The notes beneath the pieces are model-generated. The model was not told the origin of the DNA and made no database searches. It saw only the letters and a program-made list of their open reading frames with translations. The position numbers and the translations under genes are program-made. This document shows, piece after piece, positions 1-8,315 of a DNA stretch of 64,000 nucleotides (within the stretch, counting starts at the first letter, position 1; every line of letters begins with the position of its first letter). The stretch spans positions 6,335-70,334 of the forward strand of contig CAUGMN010000004.1 in assembly GCA_959600635.1 (NCBI GenBank), read 5' to 3'. The stretch comes from QAMX01 sp003149835. Lineage in GTDB: Bacteria; Bacillota; Clostridia; Oscillospirales; QAMX01.

Positions 1-1642
1 AAAGCGTCAGATTGCGGACGACAGGACGGCCGGGCTCATACTCGAACAGCACGCCGTCGGCCTCAAAGTCGCCCTTGATCGTGTCGAGGCGGACGGGATT
101 TTCCGCGTCGGGCAGGTCGGACTTGGCGTCGATGACCTCGAAAATACGCTGAGCCGAATCGACGCAGCTCGACCACCAGTTGGAGAGGTTGGTAAAGAAG
201 CCGAGCGGCTCAAAGAGCATGTTGAGGTAAGCCGTCAGCGTCATCAGGATACCGACGCTCATTTCACCGCGCAGAACAAGGATCGTCCCCGCGCCGAAGA
301 GCACCATATGCGCCGTGCGCATGATCAGGCCGACGAGCGGGTAGGCCGTATTCTGCGTCAGACCGAGGCGGGTATGAGAGGTGTTGACGCGCTGGCTGTA
401 CGAGGAGAAACGGGTGTTTTCCGCATCCTCCTGCGTGAAAGCCTTGATGACGCGCTGGCCGTAGAGCGCGTCGGATAAAAGCGCGTGCATCCGCGAGCCG
501 TAGACCCAGTTGGCGTGATACATGCCGCGCACGGCGCGCATGATCAGCACATAGCCGGTTACGATCAGCGGCACGGCCGCGAACACGATCAGCGTCAGCT
601 TCCAGTTGATGACAAACATCAGCGACAGAACGCCCGTAAACGTGAGCACCGAGGTGAACAGATAGGGAATGCCGTTGATCAGGAAGTTATAGACGTTGTT
701 GGCGTCGTCGTTGACGCGCGACATCAGCGAGCCCGTCTGCTTTGAGGTGTAGAAGCCGACGCTGAGCCGCTGCATGGCGGAAAAAATCATCAGCTTCATG
801 TCGTAGACGACCTTGGGGACCGTTCCGGCGATGTAGCGGGAGCGCAGGATTCCAAGCACGTTTTGCAACACGCGGACAACGATCAGCCCGAGAACGACGA
901 GGCCGATTTCATGGAACAGGTCGATGCCGAAATAGAAGGTGTCGGCCGCGCCGGAGGCGTGCAGCTCCTTGTCGACGAGCACCTTGTCGTAGATCAGCGC
1001 CGTGGAGAAATACGGGCTGAGAATGGTAAAGCCGGTCGTCAGCGCCAGAAAAAGCAGGATCATCAGCACCTGCGGGATATATCTTTTGAAAAGGCTGAGC
1101 AGCCGGAAGGTCAGCGACGATTTCGAGAGGCATTTGGGGCAGACCTTGCGCGCCGGGTTGGGGTAGCGCGTACCGCATTTCGGACAGAACAGCTCCGGCT
1201 CCTCGCCGATGGGGCCGTCGTCTTTTTCCTCGATATGACTGGTGGCGCGGTTGAAGTTTTTGGCGAAAATCTCAAAGGCGGCGCTGCGCCCGATGGCGAA
1301 ATCGCAGATTTCTTCCAGCGTGCCGTCGTCGCCCTCGGAGACGAGGCGCGCCGTGGCGATCATCTGGTCGACGTCTAAATGGCCGAGAGTGGAGAGCAGC
1401 CGCTCCGAGAAGTCCGAGACGTCGAAAACCGTTTCGAGCCGTTTCTCCTTTTCGACGCGGATGACGTGTTCAAGGCCGGTCATGATGTAGAATTTCTGAT
1501 CGTCAAAGGCGACGACCTGATCGGTAAAGCACTGTTCGAGATCCATATCGCCCTTGACATAACGCACGATTTTGTCCGTATCGACGCCGCGCTCGGCAAA
1601 ACGGAGCGCGATATGGGCGGGAAGTTTGTTGTAGGTTTTCAA
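1..1642 (-). CDS. ABC exporter (permease plus ATPase) with zinc-ribbon N-domain, partial
   Basis: Reverse-strand gene running off the left edge; 547 codons are visible and the ATPase domain lies mostly outside. The start is a TTG at 1642, chosen because AGAGGTGG sits 7 bases upstream. Residues 1-150 form a soluble N-domain of unknown role, followed by a zinc ribbon (Cys153, Cys156, Cys168, Cys171 in CPKC and CPKC pairs). Residues about 180-480 are a six-helix exporter transmembrane domain, with the typical MSRVNDD segment of MsbA/BmrA-type half-transporters and the ALLSDALYGQRVIKAF coupling region. Visible sequence ends just inside the nucleotide-binding domain (FEYEPGRPVVRNLTL). Known for the family: ATP-driven export of lipids, drugs or peptides across the inner membrane, usually as a dimer. 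The substrate cannot be inferred. Walker motifs are not visible because of the window edge. Confidence 0.9.
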   Translation of the reverse strand, partial: MKTYNKLPAHIALRFAERGVDTDKIVRYVKGDMDLEQCFTDQVVAFDDQKFYIMTGLEHVIRVEKEKRLETVFDVSDFSERLLSTLGHLDVDQMIATARLVSEGDDGTLEEICDFAIGRSAAFEIFAKNFNRATSHIEEKDDGPIGEEPELFCPKCGTRYPNPARKVCPKCLSKSSLTFRLLSLFKRYIPQVLMILLFLALTTGFTILSPYFSTALIYDKVLVDKELHASGAADTFYFGIDLFHEIGLVVLGLIVVRVLQNVLGILRSRYIAGTVPKVVYDMKLMIFSAMQRLSVGFYTSKQTGSLMSRVNDDANNVYNFLINGIPYLFTSVLTFTGVLSLMFVINWKLTLIVFAAVPLIVTGYVLIMRAVRGMYHANWVYGSRMHALLSDALYGQRVIKAFTQEDAENTRFSSYSQRVNTSHTRLGLTQNTAYPLVGLIMRTAHMVLFGAGTILVLRGEMSVGILMTLTAYLNMLFEPLGFFTNLSNWWSSCVDSAQRIFEVIDAKSDLPDAENPVRLDTIKGDFEADGVLFEYEPGRPVVRNLTL

Positions 1643-2119
1643 GTTTGAACCACCTCTTTGAATCAAAACAAAAAAGCCGCGGACACACATGTATCCACAG
1701 CTTGAAAACACACCGGCGCGTCAAAAAAAACCGCGGACGGAAGCGATCACAGCAGATACAATGCCCCATATTGTATTCTGGGTTGTTTGTAATAAGCGAT
1801 TAGGCTATGATTTACCTCCTGCGGGAAACGCGCTGCCGCACCGATTCTGAAAGCACCGCGCGTCAGTCCTGCGGACGACAAAACCGATCCGCACGAAACG
1901 ACTATGAGAATTTTAATGCAAACGGACGCAAATGTCAAGCGAATCCTGAAAAAATATAACCAAAAAAAGCCGGGATATTGGCCGCAGGCTTGTGAGGAAA
2001 ATAAACAAAGCCCTGTTTTTGACGAAAAAACGGAAAAAACTCGGGGAATTGCCCTGTTTTTTTATGTGAAGCTGCGGCATAAAACTGGGCCGCTCTCATC
2101 CCTGCAATATCGGGAGAGA
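1643..2119. other. intergenic region without a recognisable gene
   Basis: About 480 bases between the ABC exporter start and the terminator of the truncated sigma gene. It is AT-richer than its surroundings. Short open frames exist on both strands, but none has a ribosome site plus a recognisable protein. It should contain the exporter's promoter, but I could not find a convincing -35/-10 pair. Confidence 0.5.
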
Positions 2120-2152
2120 GTAAAAAGCGAGGCACAGACATCTGTCTGTGCC
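2120..2152 (-). terminator. rho-independent terminator of the sigma-like gene
   Basis: Perfect 10-bp stem GGCACAGACA / TGTCTGTGCC (2131-2152) with a 2-base loop. On the reverse strand it is followed by a T-rich run (complement of 2120-2126), 80 bases after the stop of the reverse-strand sigma-like gene. Confidence 0.7.
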
Positions 2153-2231
2153 CCGGATGACGACGGCCGGGCCAAACCATTGGCGCGCCCGCCGGATGGA
2201 ACCGATATCGGGTTCCGGAAGCGCGGGGAAG

Positions 2232-2642
2232 TCAGTCGATAACGATGTAGACGCCGAGCGTCCGGCGCGGATCCGGGCATTTTTCGTATCCGACGACGTC
2301 CCGTTCCCCACCGTCGGCGCGCTTGGTGCGGGGCAATTTTTGTTTTGGTAAAAACTCGTCGCCCGCCTCATATTCGGCGAGATCAACGGCGCGCATGAGC
2401 AGCGTCCGCTTCATGTCCTCCGCGCTCTGCCAGCCGCCGTGCCAGACGATACCGTTTTTGGCGATCCGCCACACCCAAGCGGAAAGGCTGCGCGGCGTAG
2501 CGCCGCGGCTCAGCGACAGCAGAACCTCGTAGCTGATATCGCTTGTCAGCTCCTCGGCCTGCTGCTCGCCGCCTGTCTTGCGCAGACAAAAATAGAAGAT
2601 CTTTTCCAGATGGTTTGCACAGAATTCCTCCGCGTATCGCAT
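2232..2642 (-). CDS. sigma-70 region-2-like protein, truncated or chimeric
   Basis: 136-residue reverse-strand frame. ATG at 2642 is preferred over the GTG at 2651 because GAGGTG lies 6 bases upstream of the ATG. Residues 1-60 resemble the start of region 2 of ECF-type sigma factors (FYFCLRKTGGEQQAEELTSD, then AWVWRIAKN) and closely parallel the N-terminus of the larger sigma-like gene at 4202 (FCFCLKRVGNRADAEDLAGE, AWVWRIAHN). After AKN the similarity stops. The remaining 70 residues (ending RRTLGVYIVID) contain no region 4 helix-turn-helix, so this protein could not bind a -35 element as a normal sigma factor would. It may be a decayed paralogue joined to unrelated sequence, or a small regulator using only the core-binding helix. 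It has its own terminator. Whether it is expressed is unknown. Confidence 0.6.
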   Translation of the reverse strand: MRYAEEFCANHLEKIFYFCLRKTGGEQQAEELTSDISYEVLLSLSRGATPRSLSAWVWRIAKNGIVWHGGWQSAEDMKRTLLMRAVDLAEYEAGDEFLPKQKLPRTKRADGGERDVVGYEKCPDPRRTLGVYIVID

Positions 2643-2761
2643 GCGCTTCACCTCGCTTGTCCGTCTTCATTTATATAGTGAGCGGAACAGGGCGTTTGGA
2701 TTTGAAGTTTTTTCAAAAATATCGAAAAAATATCCGGCCAGAGCGAAAGGGAAAAAATGAA

Positions 2762-2790
2762 TTGACGAACGGCGGCCGGCGGGATATAAT
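2762..2790 (+). promoter_or_regulatory. sigma-A promoter of the Gfo/Idh/MocA gene
   Basis: TTGACG (2762-2767), 17-base spacer, TATAAT (2785-2790). Predicted transcript start is near 2797, about 60 bases before the oxidoreductase ATG. Confidence 0.85.
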
Positions 2791-2856
2791 AATGATATAC
2801 AGTGGCAACAGAATGAAAGCGAAACCTGAAATTTGACAAGGAGCAGGGCGGTTTTT

Positions 2857-3852
2857 ATGATTCGTGTCGGCATCATCGGACTGGGCGGGATCAGTCATGT
2901 ACACAGAAAGTCGTATCGGCGGCTGATGGAAGAGGGGGCGGCGATTTCTTTGGAGGCGTTCTGCGACCTGCTGCCGGAGCGCACGGTGGATCTGGGCGGC
3001 CGCGCCTATACGGAAATCGAAACGTTTCTACGGGAGGAACGGGGGCGGCTCGATATGGTCGACATCTGCCTCCCCACCTATCTGCACGCGGAGACGGCGG
3101 TCCGGGCGCTGGAAAGCGGCTTCCATGTGCTCGTAGAGAAGCCGATGGCGCTCAATCATGCGGACGCGCTCAGAATGTGCCGCGCGGCGGAGCGGAGCGG
3201 CAAAACCCTGATGGTCGCGCAGTGCCTTCGCTTTTCACAGGAGATTGAGGCGGTTCGCCGTTATCTCGCCTCCGGCGTTTTCGGCGCGTTTAAAACAGCC
3301 GACGTCCGCCGCGATTTCGGGCGGCTGAACGTTCCGGAGGGTTATTGGTTTCTCAAAGAGGAGTGTTCCGGCGGCGCGCTGCTCGACGTCCATGTCCACG
3401 ATATCGACTGGATGCAGTCGGTCTTCGGCGTCCCCGAAGCGCTGAGCACCGGCGCGAGCAAGGTGATCCCCGGAGACGGCTACGATATCGTCAGCACCAA
3501 CTATTACTATAAAGGCGGGGCGTTCGCCCATTGCAGCGGCGAATGGACGACCGATCACAACCCCTACGCCTCCGTTCAGCAGCTTGTCAAGTTTGAAAAG
3601 GGCTATCTGCTCCATACGAGCTTCGGAGGAGAGCGCGTTTTTCGGGCGGTCTCCGAAGACGGAACCGTGACCGAGCTCGCGCCGGAACAGCCCGTGGATA
3701 TGTATTATGAGGAGATCCGGTATTTTACAGAGTGCGTCGCGGCCGGCCTGCCTGTGGCGCGCTGTACGCCGGAGAGCACGGCGGAATCCATCCGTATCGC
3801 CATGGCGGAAATCGCCAGCGCCGACGCAAAGGGCGAACGGATCGCGCTGTAA
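2857..3852 (+). CDS. Gfo/Idh/MocA family NAD(P)-dependent oxidoreductase
   Basis: 331 residues. ATG at 2857 is chosen because the Rossmann strand follows at once (MIRVGIIGLGG) and AAGGAG lies about 12 bases upstream; an in-frame TTG at 2833 is less likely. The N-terminal half is a dinucleotide-binding Rossmann fold with a GxGGxS loop, and the family signature EKPMALN is near residue 92. The C-terminal half is the alpha/beta domain that dimerises and binds the sugar (HVHDIDWMQSVFG). Family members oxidise or reduce hydroxyls of sugars, inositols or their derivatives in the cytosol. The exact substrate is not predictable. The gene is monocistronic, with its own promoter at 2762-2790 and terminator at 3960-4000. 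It fits with the several glycosidases elsewhere in the window. Confidence 0.92.
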   Translation: MIRVGIIGLGGISHVHRKSYRRLMEEGAAISLEAFCDLLPERTVDLGGRAYTEIETFLREERGRLDMVDICLPTYLHAETAVRALESGFHVLVEKPMALNHADALRMCRAAERSGKTLMVAQCLRFSQEIEAVRRYLASGVFGAFKTADVRRDFGRLNVPEGYWFLKEECSGGALLDVHVHDIDWMQSVFGVPEALSTGASKVIPGDGYDIVSTNYYYKGGAFAHCSGEWTTDHNPYASVQQLVKFEKGYLLHTSFGGERVFRAVSEDGTVTELAPEQPVDMYYEEIRYFTECVAAGLPVARCTPESTAESIRIAMAEIASADAKGERIAL

Positions 3853-3959
3853 GAGAAACCGCTCCGGCGCAAAAAAGCGCAGGCGGAAAAGGCCGGTTCA
3901 CCGTTTGCCGGAAGCGGAGCGCGCGGGGCAGACAGCGTATAGAAGGATAAAGACAACTT

Positions 3960-4000
3960 GCAGCCTGTCGATTCGAAAGGAATTCGCAGGCTGCATTTTT
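3960..4000 (+). terminator. rho-independent terminator
   Basis: Stem GCAGCCTG / CAGGCTGC with an 19-base loop, then ATTTTT. Ends the oxidoreductase transcript. Confidence 0.8.
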
Positions 4001-4074
4001 CAAAAAAACTTCTGAAACGCCTATCCGTTTCGTTTTTTTCCACACTTTATAGGCGTCATCATGATGATTCGTTT

Positions 4075-4186
4075 TTTAGTCGATTGTAAAACTGCGTTTT
4101 CCAATCGAGAGACTCGCGCTGATCGCACTCGCTGCGCTCGTTTGGTCGGCGCGAGGGCTCGCTTTCCCATTCAAATTCGTTTTTGA
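4075..4186 (+). repeat. dispersed MITE-like repeat, copy A (truncated)
   Basis: Bases 4075-4160 are a near-identical copy of the reverse complement of 27871-27956. They include the arm CGATTGTAAA, a first hairpin closed by CGATTG/CAATCG, and a second closed by CTCGCGC/GCGCGAG. After the shared GGGCTCGCTTT the sequence continues as CCCATTCAAATTCG, which in copy B lies on the opposite strand, as if the inner segment were inverted. The distal terminal arm is missing. The copy ends directly at the ribosome site of the sigma-like gene at 4202, so it forms that gene's 5' leader. The two copies share orientation relative to their downstream genes. Confidence 0.8.
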
Positions 4187-4201
4187 AAAGGAGGAAGGGA
4201 G

Positions 4202-5788
4202 ATGAAAATGGAGGAAAGAGAAATCGTAAAATTCATCGAACCGATTTTCTGCTTTTGCCTGAAACGTGTCGGCAACCGTGCGGATGCCGAGGACCTTGCG
4301 GGTGAAATTATGCTTCATATTCTGGACGGCGCACGAAGGTATGAAATTCAGTCTTTTGAAGCGTGGGTATGGCGCATCGCGCATAACCGTTACGCCCGTT
4401 TTTGCAAAGCGGAAAAAAACAAAGGGGAAGTCCTTGTCGGTGAATGGGTACTGGACTCTGAAAATGACGGTAGATTCGCCGACGAGGACATGGTTGCGGA
4501 TGAATACGACCGCGTCTTTCGATACCTCCATACCCTGTCCTCTGATTACAGAAACATTATGGTAGACTACTACATATACGAGCTTCCTGTAAAAAAGCTC
4601 GCAGAAAAGTACGCTCTGCCGGAAAACACAATCAAATGGCGGCTGCATGTCAGCCGTCAGAAAATTCGGGACAGAATAGGAGAGAATCAAATGGATAAGA
4701 TTTATAAGCGGATCAATTGGGAGACCTCAACGTGTAACGGCTCTATGGACAGCAGCAGATACCTTTCCAATCAGGTCGCGCGGGCGATCTGCGAGTCGGC
4801 GTATGAAAAGCCGCTGACCGTTGAAGAAATCAGCCTCAAAACAGGTCTCCCTTCTATGTACATTGAGGATGCGCTTCCAAAACTGATATATGGAGACGCC
4901 ATTGAACAGGTTGGCAACAGATACGCGGCCAATTTTATCATTCTCCGCCTGAAAGATCGAGAAAAGCTTGAAAAAAACATCCGTCCTCTCGTAAAGGATA
5001 TCGCCGACTACTTTGAGAAGCGCTTCCGTGACTGTGCCGGCGCAGTCGGCGCGATGGAGTTCTACGGCCACGACTACGGAATGGAAAGGCTCGGATACAT
5101 CGCTCTGCCGCTTTCCCTGAGAGGAAAGGTCCGGGACATCAAAAACAGCCGGCCCGACTGGAAGAACGGGCCGTATCCGCCGCGCAAAGACGGCGGATAC
5201 GGGTGGTTTATCGTCGAGGAAACGAACGACGAAAACGATCAGGCCGACGAATATTCATCCGGATGCAATATCGCCGACGGAGCGGTCGGCGTGATCTATT
5301 ACTATCACACCAGAAAATATTTTGACCCAAACGTCTATCACAACGGCGGTACAAGGTGGCTTTCGCAGCGCAAAATTCCACAGCAATGCCGGGACGGGAT
5401 GATCCCCGCCGGTCTGCTGCCCGAAGAGGAACTTGCCCGTCTCTTACAAAATAACCTGATTGTAAAGTTTGAAAACGGATATATGCTGAATTTTGCGTGT
5501 TTCACACGGGAGCAGTTTGACGGCTTTGCGAAGACATTTTGTATGAAAGACGAGGCACTGGATCAAAAAACAACCGATCTGATTCTGCATATCAGGGAAA
5601 GCTTTATAGACTTTGTGCCGAAACGGCTCGACAGTCAGATCAATCAATGGGTATCCTGTTATGTTCATGCGATGACCGGCTATGTCACGGAAGAGCTGAT
5701 TGCCAGAGGCGTTCTGGAAAAGCCGGACGGGGAAAAGCCGCTCACTAACGGGGTTTTCTATGTGGAAGGCCGCGCCGTGGCCGTGTGA
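4202..5788 (+). CDS. ECF-type sigma factor fused to a large C-terminal putative sensor region
   Basis: 528 residues; ATG at 4202 follows AGGAGGAAGGGAG. Residues 1-160 are a complete small sigma factor: region 2 (DAEDLAGEIMLHIL, then AWVWRIAHNRYARF) binds core polymerase and the -10 element, and region 4 (LPVKKLAEKYALPENTIKWR, residues about 125-155) is a helix-turn-helix for the -35. Residues about 185-240 look like a winged-helix segment (LTVEEISLKTGLPSMYIEDA). The remaining 290 residues are rich in aromatic and acidic residues and have no family I recognise. There is no anti-sigma gene beside it. This suggests, by inference, that the C-terminal part itself controls activity. Typical ECF factors are only about 160-200 residues long. 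The leader contains repeat copy A. A paralogue-like fragment is at 2232-2642. Confidence 0.8.
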   Translation: MKMEEREIVKFIEPIFCFCLKRVGNRADAEDLAGEIMLHILDGARRYEIQSFEAWVWRIAHNRYARFCKAEKNKGEVLVGEWVLDSENDGRFADEDMVADEYDRVFRYLHTLSSDYRNIMVDYYIYELPVKKLAEKYALPENTIKWRLHVSRQKIRDRIGENQMDKIYKRINWETSTCNGSMDSSRYLSNQVARAICESAYEKPLTVEEISLKTGLPSMYIEDALPKLIYGDAIEQVGNRYAANFIILRLKDREKLEKNIRPLVKDIADYFEKRFRDCAGAVGAMEFYGHDYGMERLGYIALPLSLRGKVRDIKNSRPDWKNGPYPPRKDGGYGWFIVEETNDENDQADEYSSGCNIADGAVGVIYYYHTRKYFDPNVYHNGGTRWLSQRKIPQQCRDGMIPAGLLPEEELARLLQNNLIVKFENGYMLNFACFTREQFDGFAKTFCMKDEALDQKTTDLILHIRESFIDFVPKRLDSQINQWVSCYVHAMTGYVTEELIARGVLEKPDGEKPLTNGVFYVEGRAVAV

Positions 5789-5918
5789 GAAACGGCCGCG
5801 CCGTCGTTTGTGTGCAAGAAGATTATCCCAAGGGAAAGACGAAAAAACGTTATCCAAACGCTGCGAGTCTTTGCGCATAAAGCGTAAAGAGAAAAGGCTG
5901 TCCGTGCGGTTATGAAAT

Positions 5919-5964
5919 CAGACAGAGCAAGGCTCCGATTGAAAACGGGGCCTTGCTCTGTCTG
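5919..5964. terminator. long hairpin after the sigma-like gene
   Basis: Stem CAGACAGAGCAAGGC / GCCTTGCTCTGTCTG (15 bp) around a 16-base loop. The run of T after it is weak on either strand, so termination is likely but not certain. Confidence 0.55.
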
Positions 5965-6035
5965 GCTCTAACCCCCTGAGCCTCACCGCGACCGGCGGCC
6001 GGCCGGAAAAATGATCATAGAAAAACAGAAATATA

Positions 6036-6070
6036 CAAAAAGTCGGAACAAAGCTTCCTTTGTTCCGACT
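6036..6070 (-). terminator. terminator of tRNA-Trp
   Basis: Stem AGTCGGAACAAAG / CTTTGTTCCGACT directly 3' of the tRNA on the reverse strand, followed there by TTTTTGTAT. Confidence 0.85.
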
Positions 6071-6146
6071 TGGCAGGGGCAGAAGGGATCGAACCCTCGG
6101 CCTACGGTTTTGGAGACCGCCGCTCTACCAGCTGAGCTATACCCCT
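6071..6146 (-). tRNA. tRNA-Trp (anticodon CCA)
   Basis: 76 nt including an encoded CCA end. The acceptor AGGGGTA pairs with TGCCCCT. The D-arm is AGCTCAGCTGGTAGAGC. The anticodon loop CTCCAAA gives anticodon CCA for tryptophan (UGG). The T-arm carries GGTTCGATCCC. It has its own promoter (6177-6205) and terminator (6036-6070), so it is a single-gene unit transcribed leftward. Confidence 0.97.
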
Positions 6147-6176
6147 GTATTGTGCGGCAAAAACAAATCCTTGCAT

Positions 6177-6205
6177 ATTATACACATTCTTTGGCCGGAT
6201 GTCAA
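6177..6205 (-). promoter_or_regulatory. consensus promoter of tRNA-Trp
   Basis: On the reverse strand: TTGACA (6205-6200), 17-base spacer, TATAAT (6182-6177). A perfect sigma-A consensus, as expected for a tRNA gene. Confidence 0.9.
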
Positions 6206-6239
6206 GGCCTTATATGGAAAATTTTTTCTCGGAAAAATC

Positions 6240-6268
6240 TTGTAAATTTAGGGCCTTTATGTTATAAT
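6240..6268 (+). promoter_or_regulatory. promoter of the decarboxylase cluster
   Basis: TTGTAA (6240-6245), 17-base spacer, TATAAT (6263-6268). The first gene of the cluster starts about 100 bases downstream. Confidence 0.75.
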
Positions 6269-6372
6269 CATTTTTGAATGCAGAGTTGCGAAAGCGCTGT
6301 CTGCGTGGATGTTTTTTTGGTTACCGAGTAGATTAAATCGGGTTGAAAAATCCGAAGGAGGTATACATCATT

Positions 6373-7800
6373 ATGGATACAGTCGGGAAAAGAAATGATT
6401 TTCTCGAAAAACGGCAGGCGATCGCGGCCGCAGGCGCGAAAGCGCGCAGGCGGATCGAACAGCTTCTGGACGCCGGCAGCTTTATGGAGATCGGTGCGTT
6501 TGTGAAGCAGCGGCCGACCGAATTCGGCGCGGTTGACGCGGCGGCTGAGGGCGTCGTCACGGGATGGGGAACGATCGAAGGCACGCCCGTATGCGTTTTT
6601 TCACAGGATTCCGAGGCGCTCGGCGGCGCGGTTTCCGAGATGCACGCCAAAAAAATCACGGTTCTTTACGAGTACGCGCTGAAAACCGGCATTCCCGTGA
6701 TCGGATTCTTTGATTCGAAGGGCGCTCGGATCGCCGAGGGCGTCGACGCGCTCGACGGCTATGCAAAGCTGATCGCGTCCGCGGCGGCGGCCTCCTCCCT
6801 CGTCCCGCAGATCGCGGTGATCTCGGGCATCTGCGGCGGCGCGGCCGCTCTGGTCGCCGAGAGCTTCGACTTTGTCGTCGCCGTCAAGGGCGGCGAGCTG
6901 TTTATGCATTCTCCGGCCGTCGTTGCGGCGGTTTCGGAAGAGAAAAACCTCTCCGCCGGCGCCGAGGAGAACGCGAAATACGGAAACGTTTCCTTCTGCG
7001 CCGAAGATGACGCCGCGGCCGCGGCGCTGGTGCGCTCGCTCGTCTCCATGCTGCCGGCCAACAGCGCCGGCGACCGGAACTATGCGGCGTCCAGCGACGA
7101 CATCAACCGGCCGGCGGACATCGCGGCGATGGGCGACGGCGCGCCGAGAGCGGTACTCGCCCAGATCGCCGACAACGGCTTTTATCTGGAAGCCGGCGCT
7201 CAGTGCGCGCCGGAAATTACGACCGCGTTCGCGCGCTTTGACGGCGAGACCGTCGGCGTCGTCGGCGCCGAGGGAGTTGTGTCGATGGCGGGCATCGGCA
7301 AAGCCGCGGCGTTCGTCTCGTTCTGCGATACGTTCGGCATCTCGCTGCTGACCATCGTCAACGCCGCCGGCTTTGAAATGACGCCGTGCTTCGAGCGCTT
7401 CGGCGGTATGTCGAAGGCCGCTTCTCTGGCGGCGGCCTACGCGACGGCCGACACCGCAATGATCACGCTTGTGACCGGTAAGGCGACGGGCTCGGCCTAC
7501 GTCGCGTTCGGCGCGCGCGGCCTCGGCTGCGACATGGCATTTGCCTGGCCGCAGGCGGAAATTTCCGCGATCGCCGCGCCCGCCGCCGTGGACATGCTCT
7601 GCCTTGACGAGATCAAAAAAGCGGCCGATCCGATCCAAAAGCGTGCCGCGCTGGAAGCGGAGTTTGCGGAGAAAACCGCTGCGCCCTACGAGGCCGCCAA
7701 ACGCGGCTATGTCGACGAGATCGTCGATCCGGCCGAAACCAGACAGGCGATTGTTTACGCTCTGGGTCTCCTGTCCACCAAAAACGGCTCGGCTCGGTAA
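6373..7800 (+). CDS. biotin-dependent carboxyltransferase, 12S/MmdA-like (crotonase fold)
   Basis: 475 residues; ATG at 6373 follows AAGGAGGT. Two crotonase-type domains, as in methylmalonyl-CoA decarboxylase alpha, propionyl-CoA carboxylase beta and the 12S subunit of transcarboxylase. Visible family marks are KGARIAEGVDALDGYA (N-terminal oxyanion region), GICGGAAALVA, GFEMTPCFE and the C-terminal GSAYVAFGARGLGCDMAFAWP. It is shorter and more divergent than standard MmdA (about 510 residues). The CoA-binding loops are altered, so the acyl-CoA substrate is uncertain. It would transfer a carboxyl group between an acyl-CoA and the biotin of the carrier encoded two genes downstream. It is the first gene of a five-gene unit; the next gene starts 62 bases on. 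Alternative: a glutaconyl-CoA- or malonyl-CoA-type carboxyltransferase. Confidence 0.85.
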   Translation: MDTVGKRNDFLEKRQAIAAAGAKARRRIEQLLDAGSFMEIGAFVKQRPTEFGAVDAAAEGVVTGWGTIEGTPVCVFSQDSEALGGAVSEMHAKKITVLYEYALKTGIPVIGFFDSKGARIAEGVDALDGYAKLIASAAAASSLVPQIAVISGICGGAAALVAESFDFVVAVKGGELFMHSPAVVAAVSEEKNLSAGAEENAKYGNVSFCAEDDAAAAALVRSLVSMLPANSAGDRNYAASSDDINRPADIAAMGDGAPRAVLAQIADNGFYLEAGAQCAPEITTAFARFDGETVGVVGAEGVVSMAGIGKAAAFVSFCDTFGISLLTIVNAAGFEMTPCFERFGGMSKAASLAAAYATADTAMITLVTGKATGSAYVAFGARGLGCDMAFAWPQAEISAIAAPAAVDMLCLDEIKKAADPIQKRAALEAEFAEKTAAPYEAAKRGYVDEIVDPAETRQAIVYALGLLSTKNGSAR

Positions 7801-7862
7801 GGTATAGAAAATCGGCGTCATGCCCGTGAGACGGGTATGGACCAGAAAGGCATGGTTTCAGT

Positions 7863-8252
7863 ATGTTGAGATTTATTTCAGCGGCCGCGGCCGTCACGGA
7901 AGCGGAGCTGACGCTCGGAGAGAAAATGAGCGAAGGCGTGATGACGCTGATCATCGGCATGGGGACGGTTTTCGTCGTGCTGATCGTTCTCTGGCTGATG
8001 GTCGCGCTGATGGGCCGTGTGATTACGGCGATGAGCGGTAAAAAAGCGGCGGCTATTCCCGCGCCGAAAGCGGTAGCCCCGGAACCTGTCCGGGAAGAGC
8101 CGCCGGTTGTCGAAGCCGCCGGAGAGACCGTTTCTCCCGAACTGATCGCCGTTTTGTCCGCGGCGATTGCAGAATTTGAAGGCCCGGAGGCGCCGCGGCT
8201 CGTGATCCGTTCCGTCCGGCGGACGACACAGTGGAACGGCGGTCGCCGGTAA
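7863..8252 (+). CDS. OadG-family small membrane subunit of Na+-translocating decarboxylase
   Basis: 129 residues. One transmembrane helix at about residues 25-50 (VMTLIIGMGTVFVVLIVLWLM), preceded by a short N-terminal stretch and followed by an Ala/Pro/Glu-rich linker and a C-terminal basic tail (VIRSVRRTTQW). This is the layout of OadG/MmdD-type gamma or delta subunits, which hold the carboxyltransferase and biotin carrier to the membrane beta subunit and help assembly. The ribosome site is weak (AGAAAGG, about 14 bases off). It lies between the carboxyltransferase and the biotin carrier, the usual position in such clusters. Confidence 0.85.
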   Translation: MLRFISAAAAVTEAELTLGEKMSEGVMTLIIGMGTVFVVLIVLWLMVALMGRVITAMSGKKAAAIPAPKAVAPEPVREEPPVVEAAGETVSPELIAVLSAAIAEFEGPEAPRLVIRSVRRTTQWNGGRR

Positions 8253-8315
8253 CTCAGCCGGCATAAGAGGATTATTATCAATACAATCAATAAAATAAGG
8301 AAAGGAACCTATACC

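Noticed and set aside
485..1648. Forward-strand frames at the left end
   Set aside because: They are shadows of the reverse-strand ABC exporter, whose domains are clear when read from the TTG at 1642.
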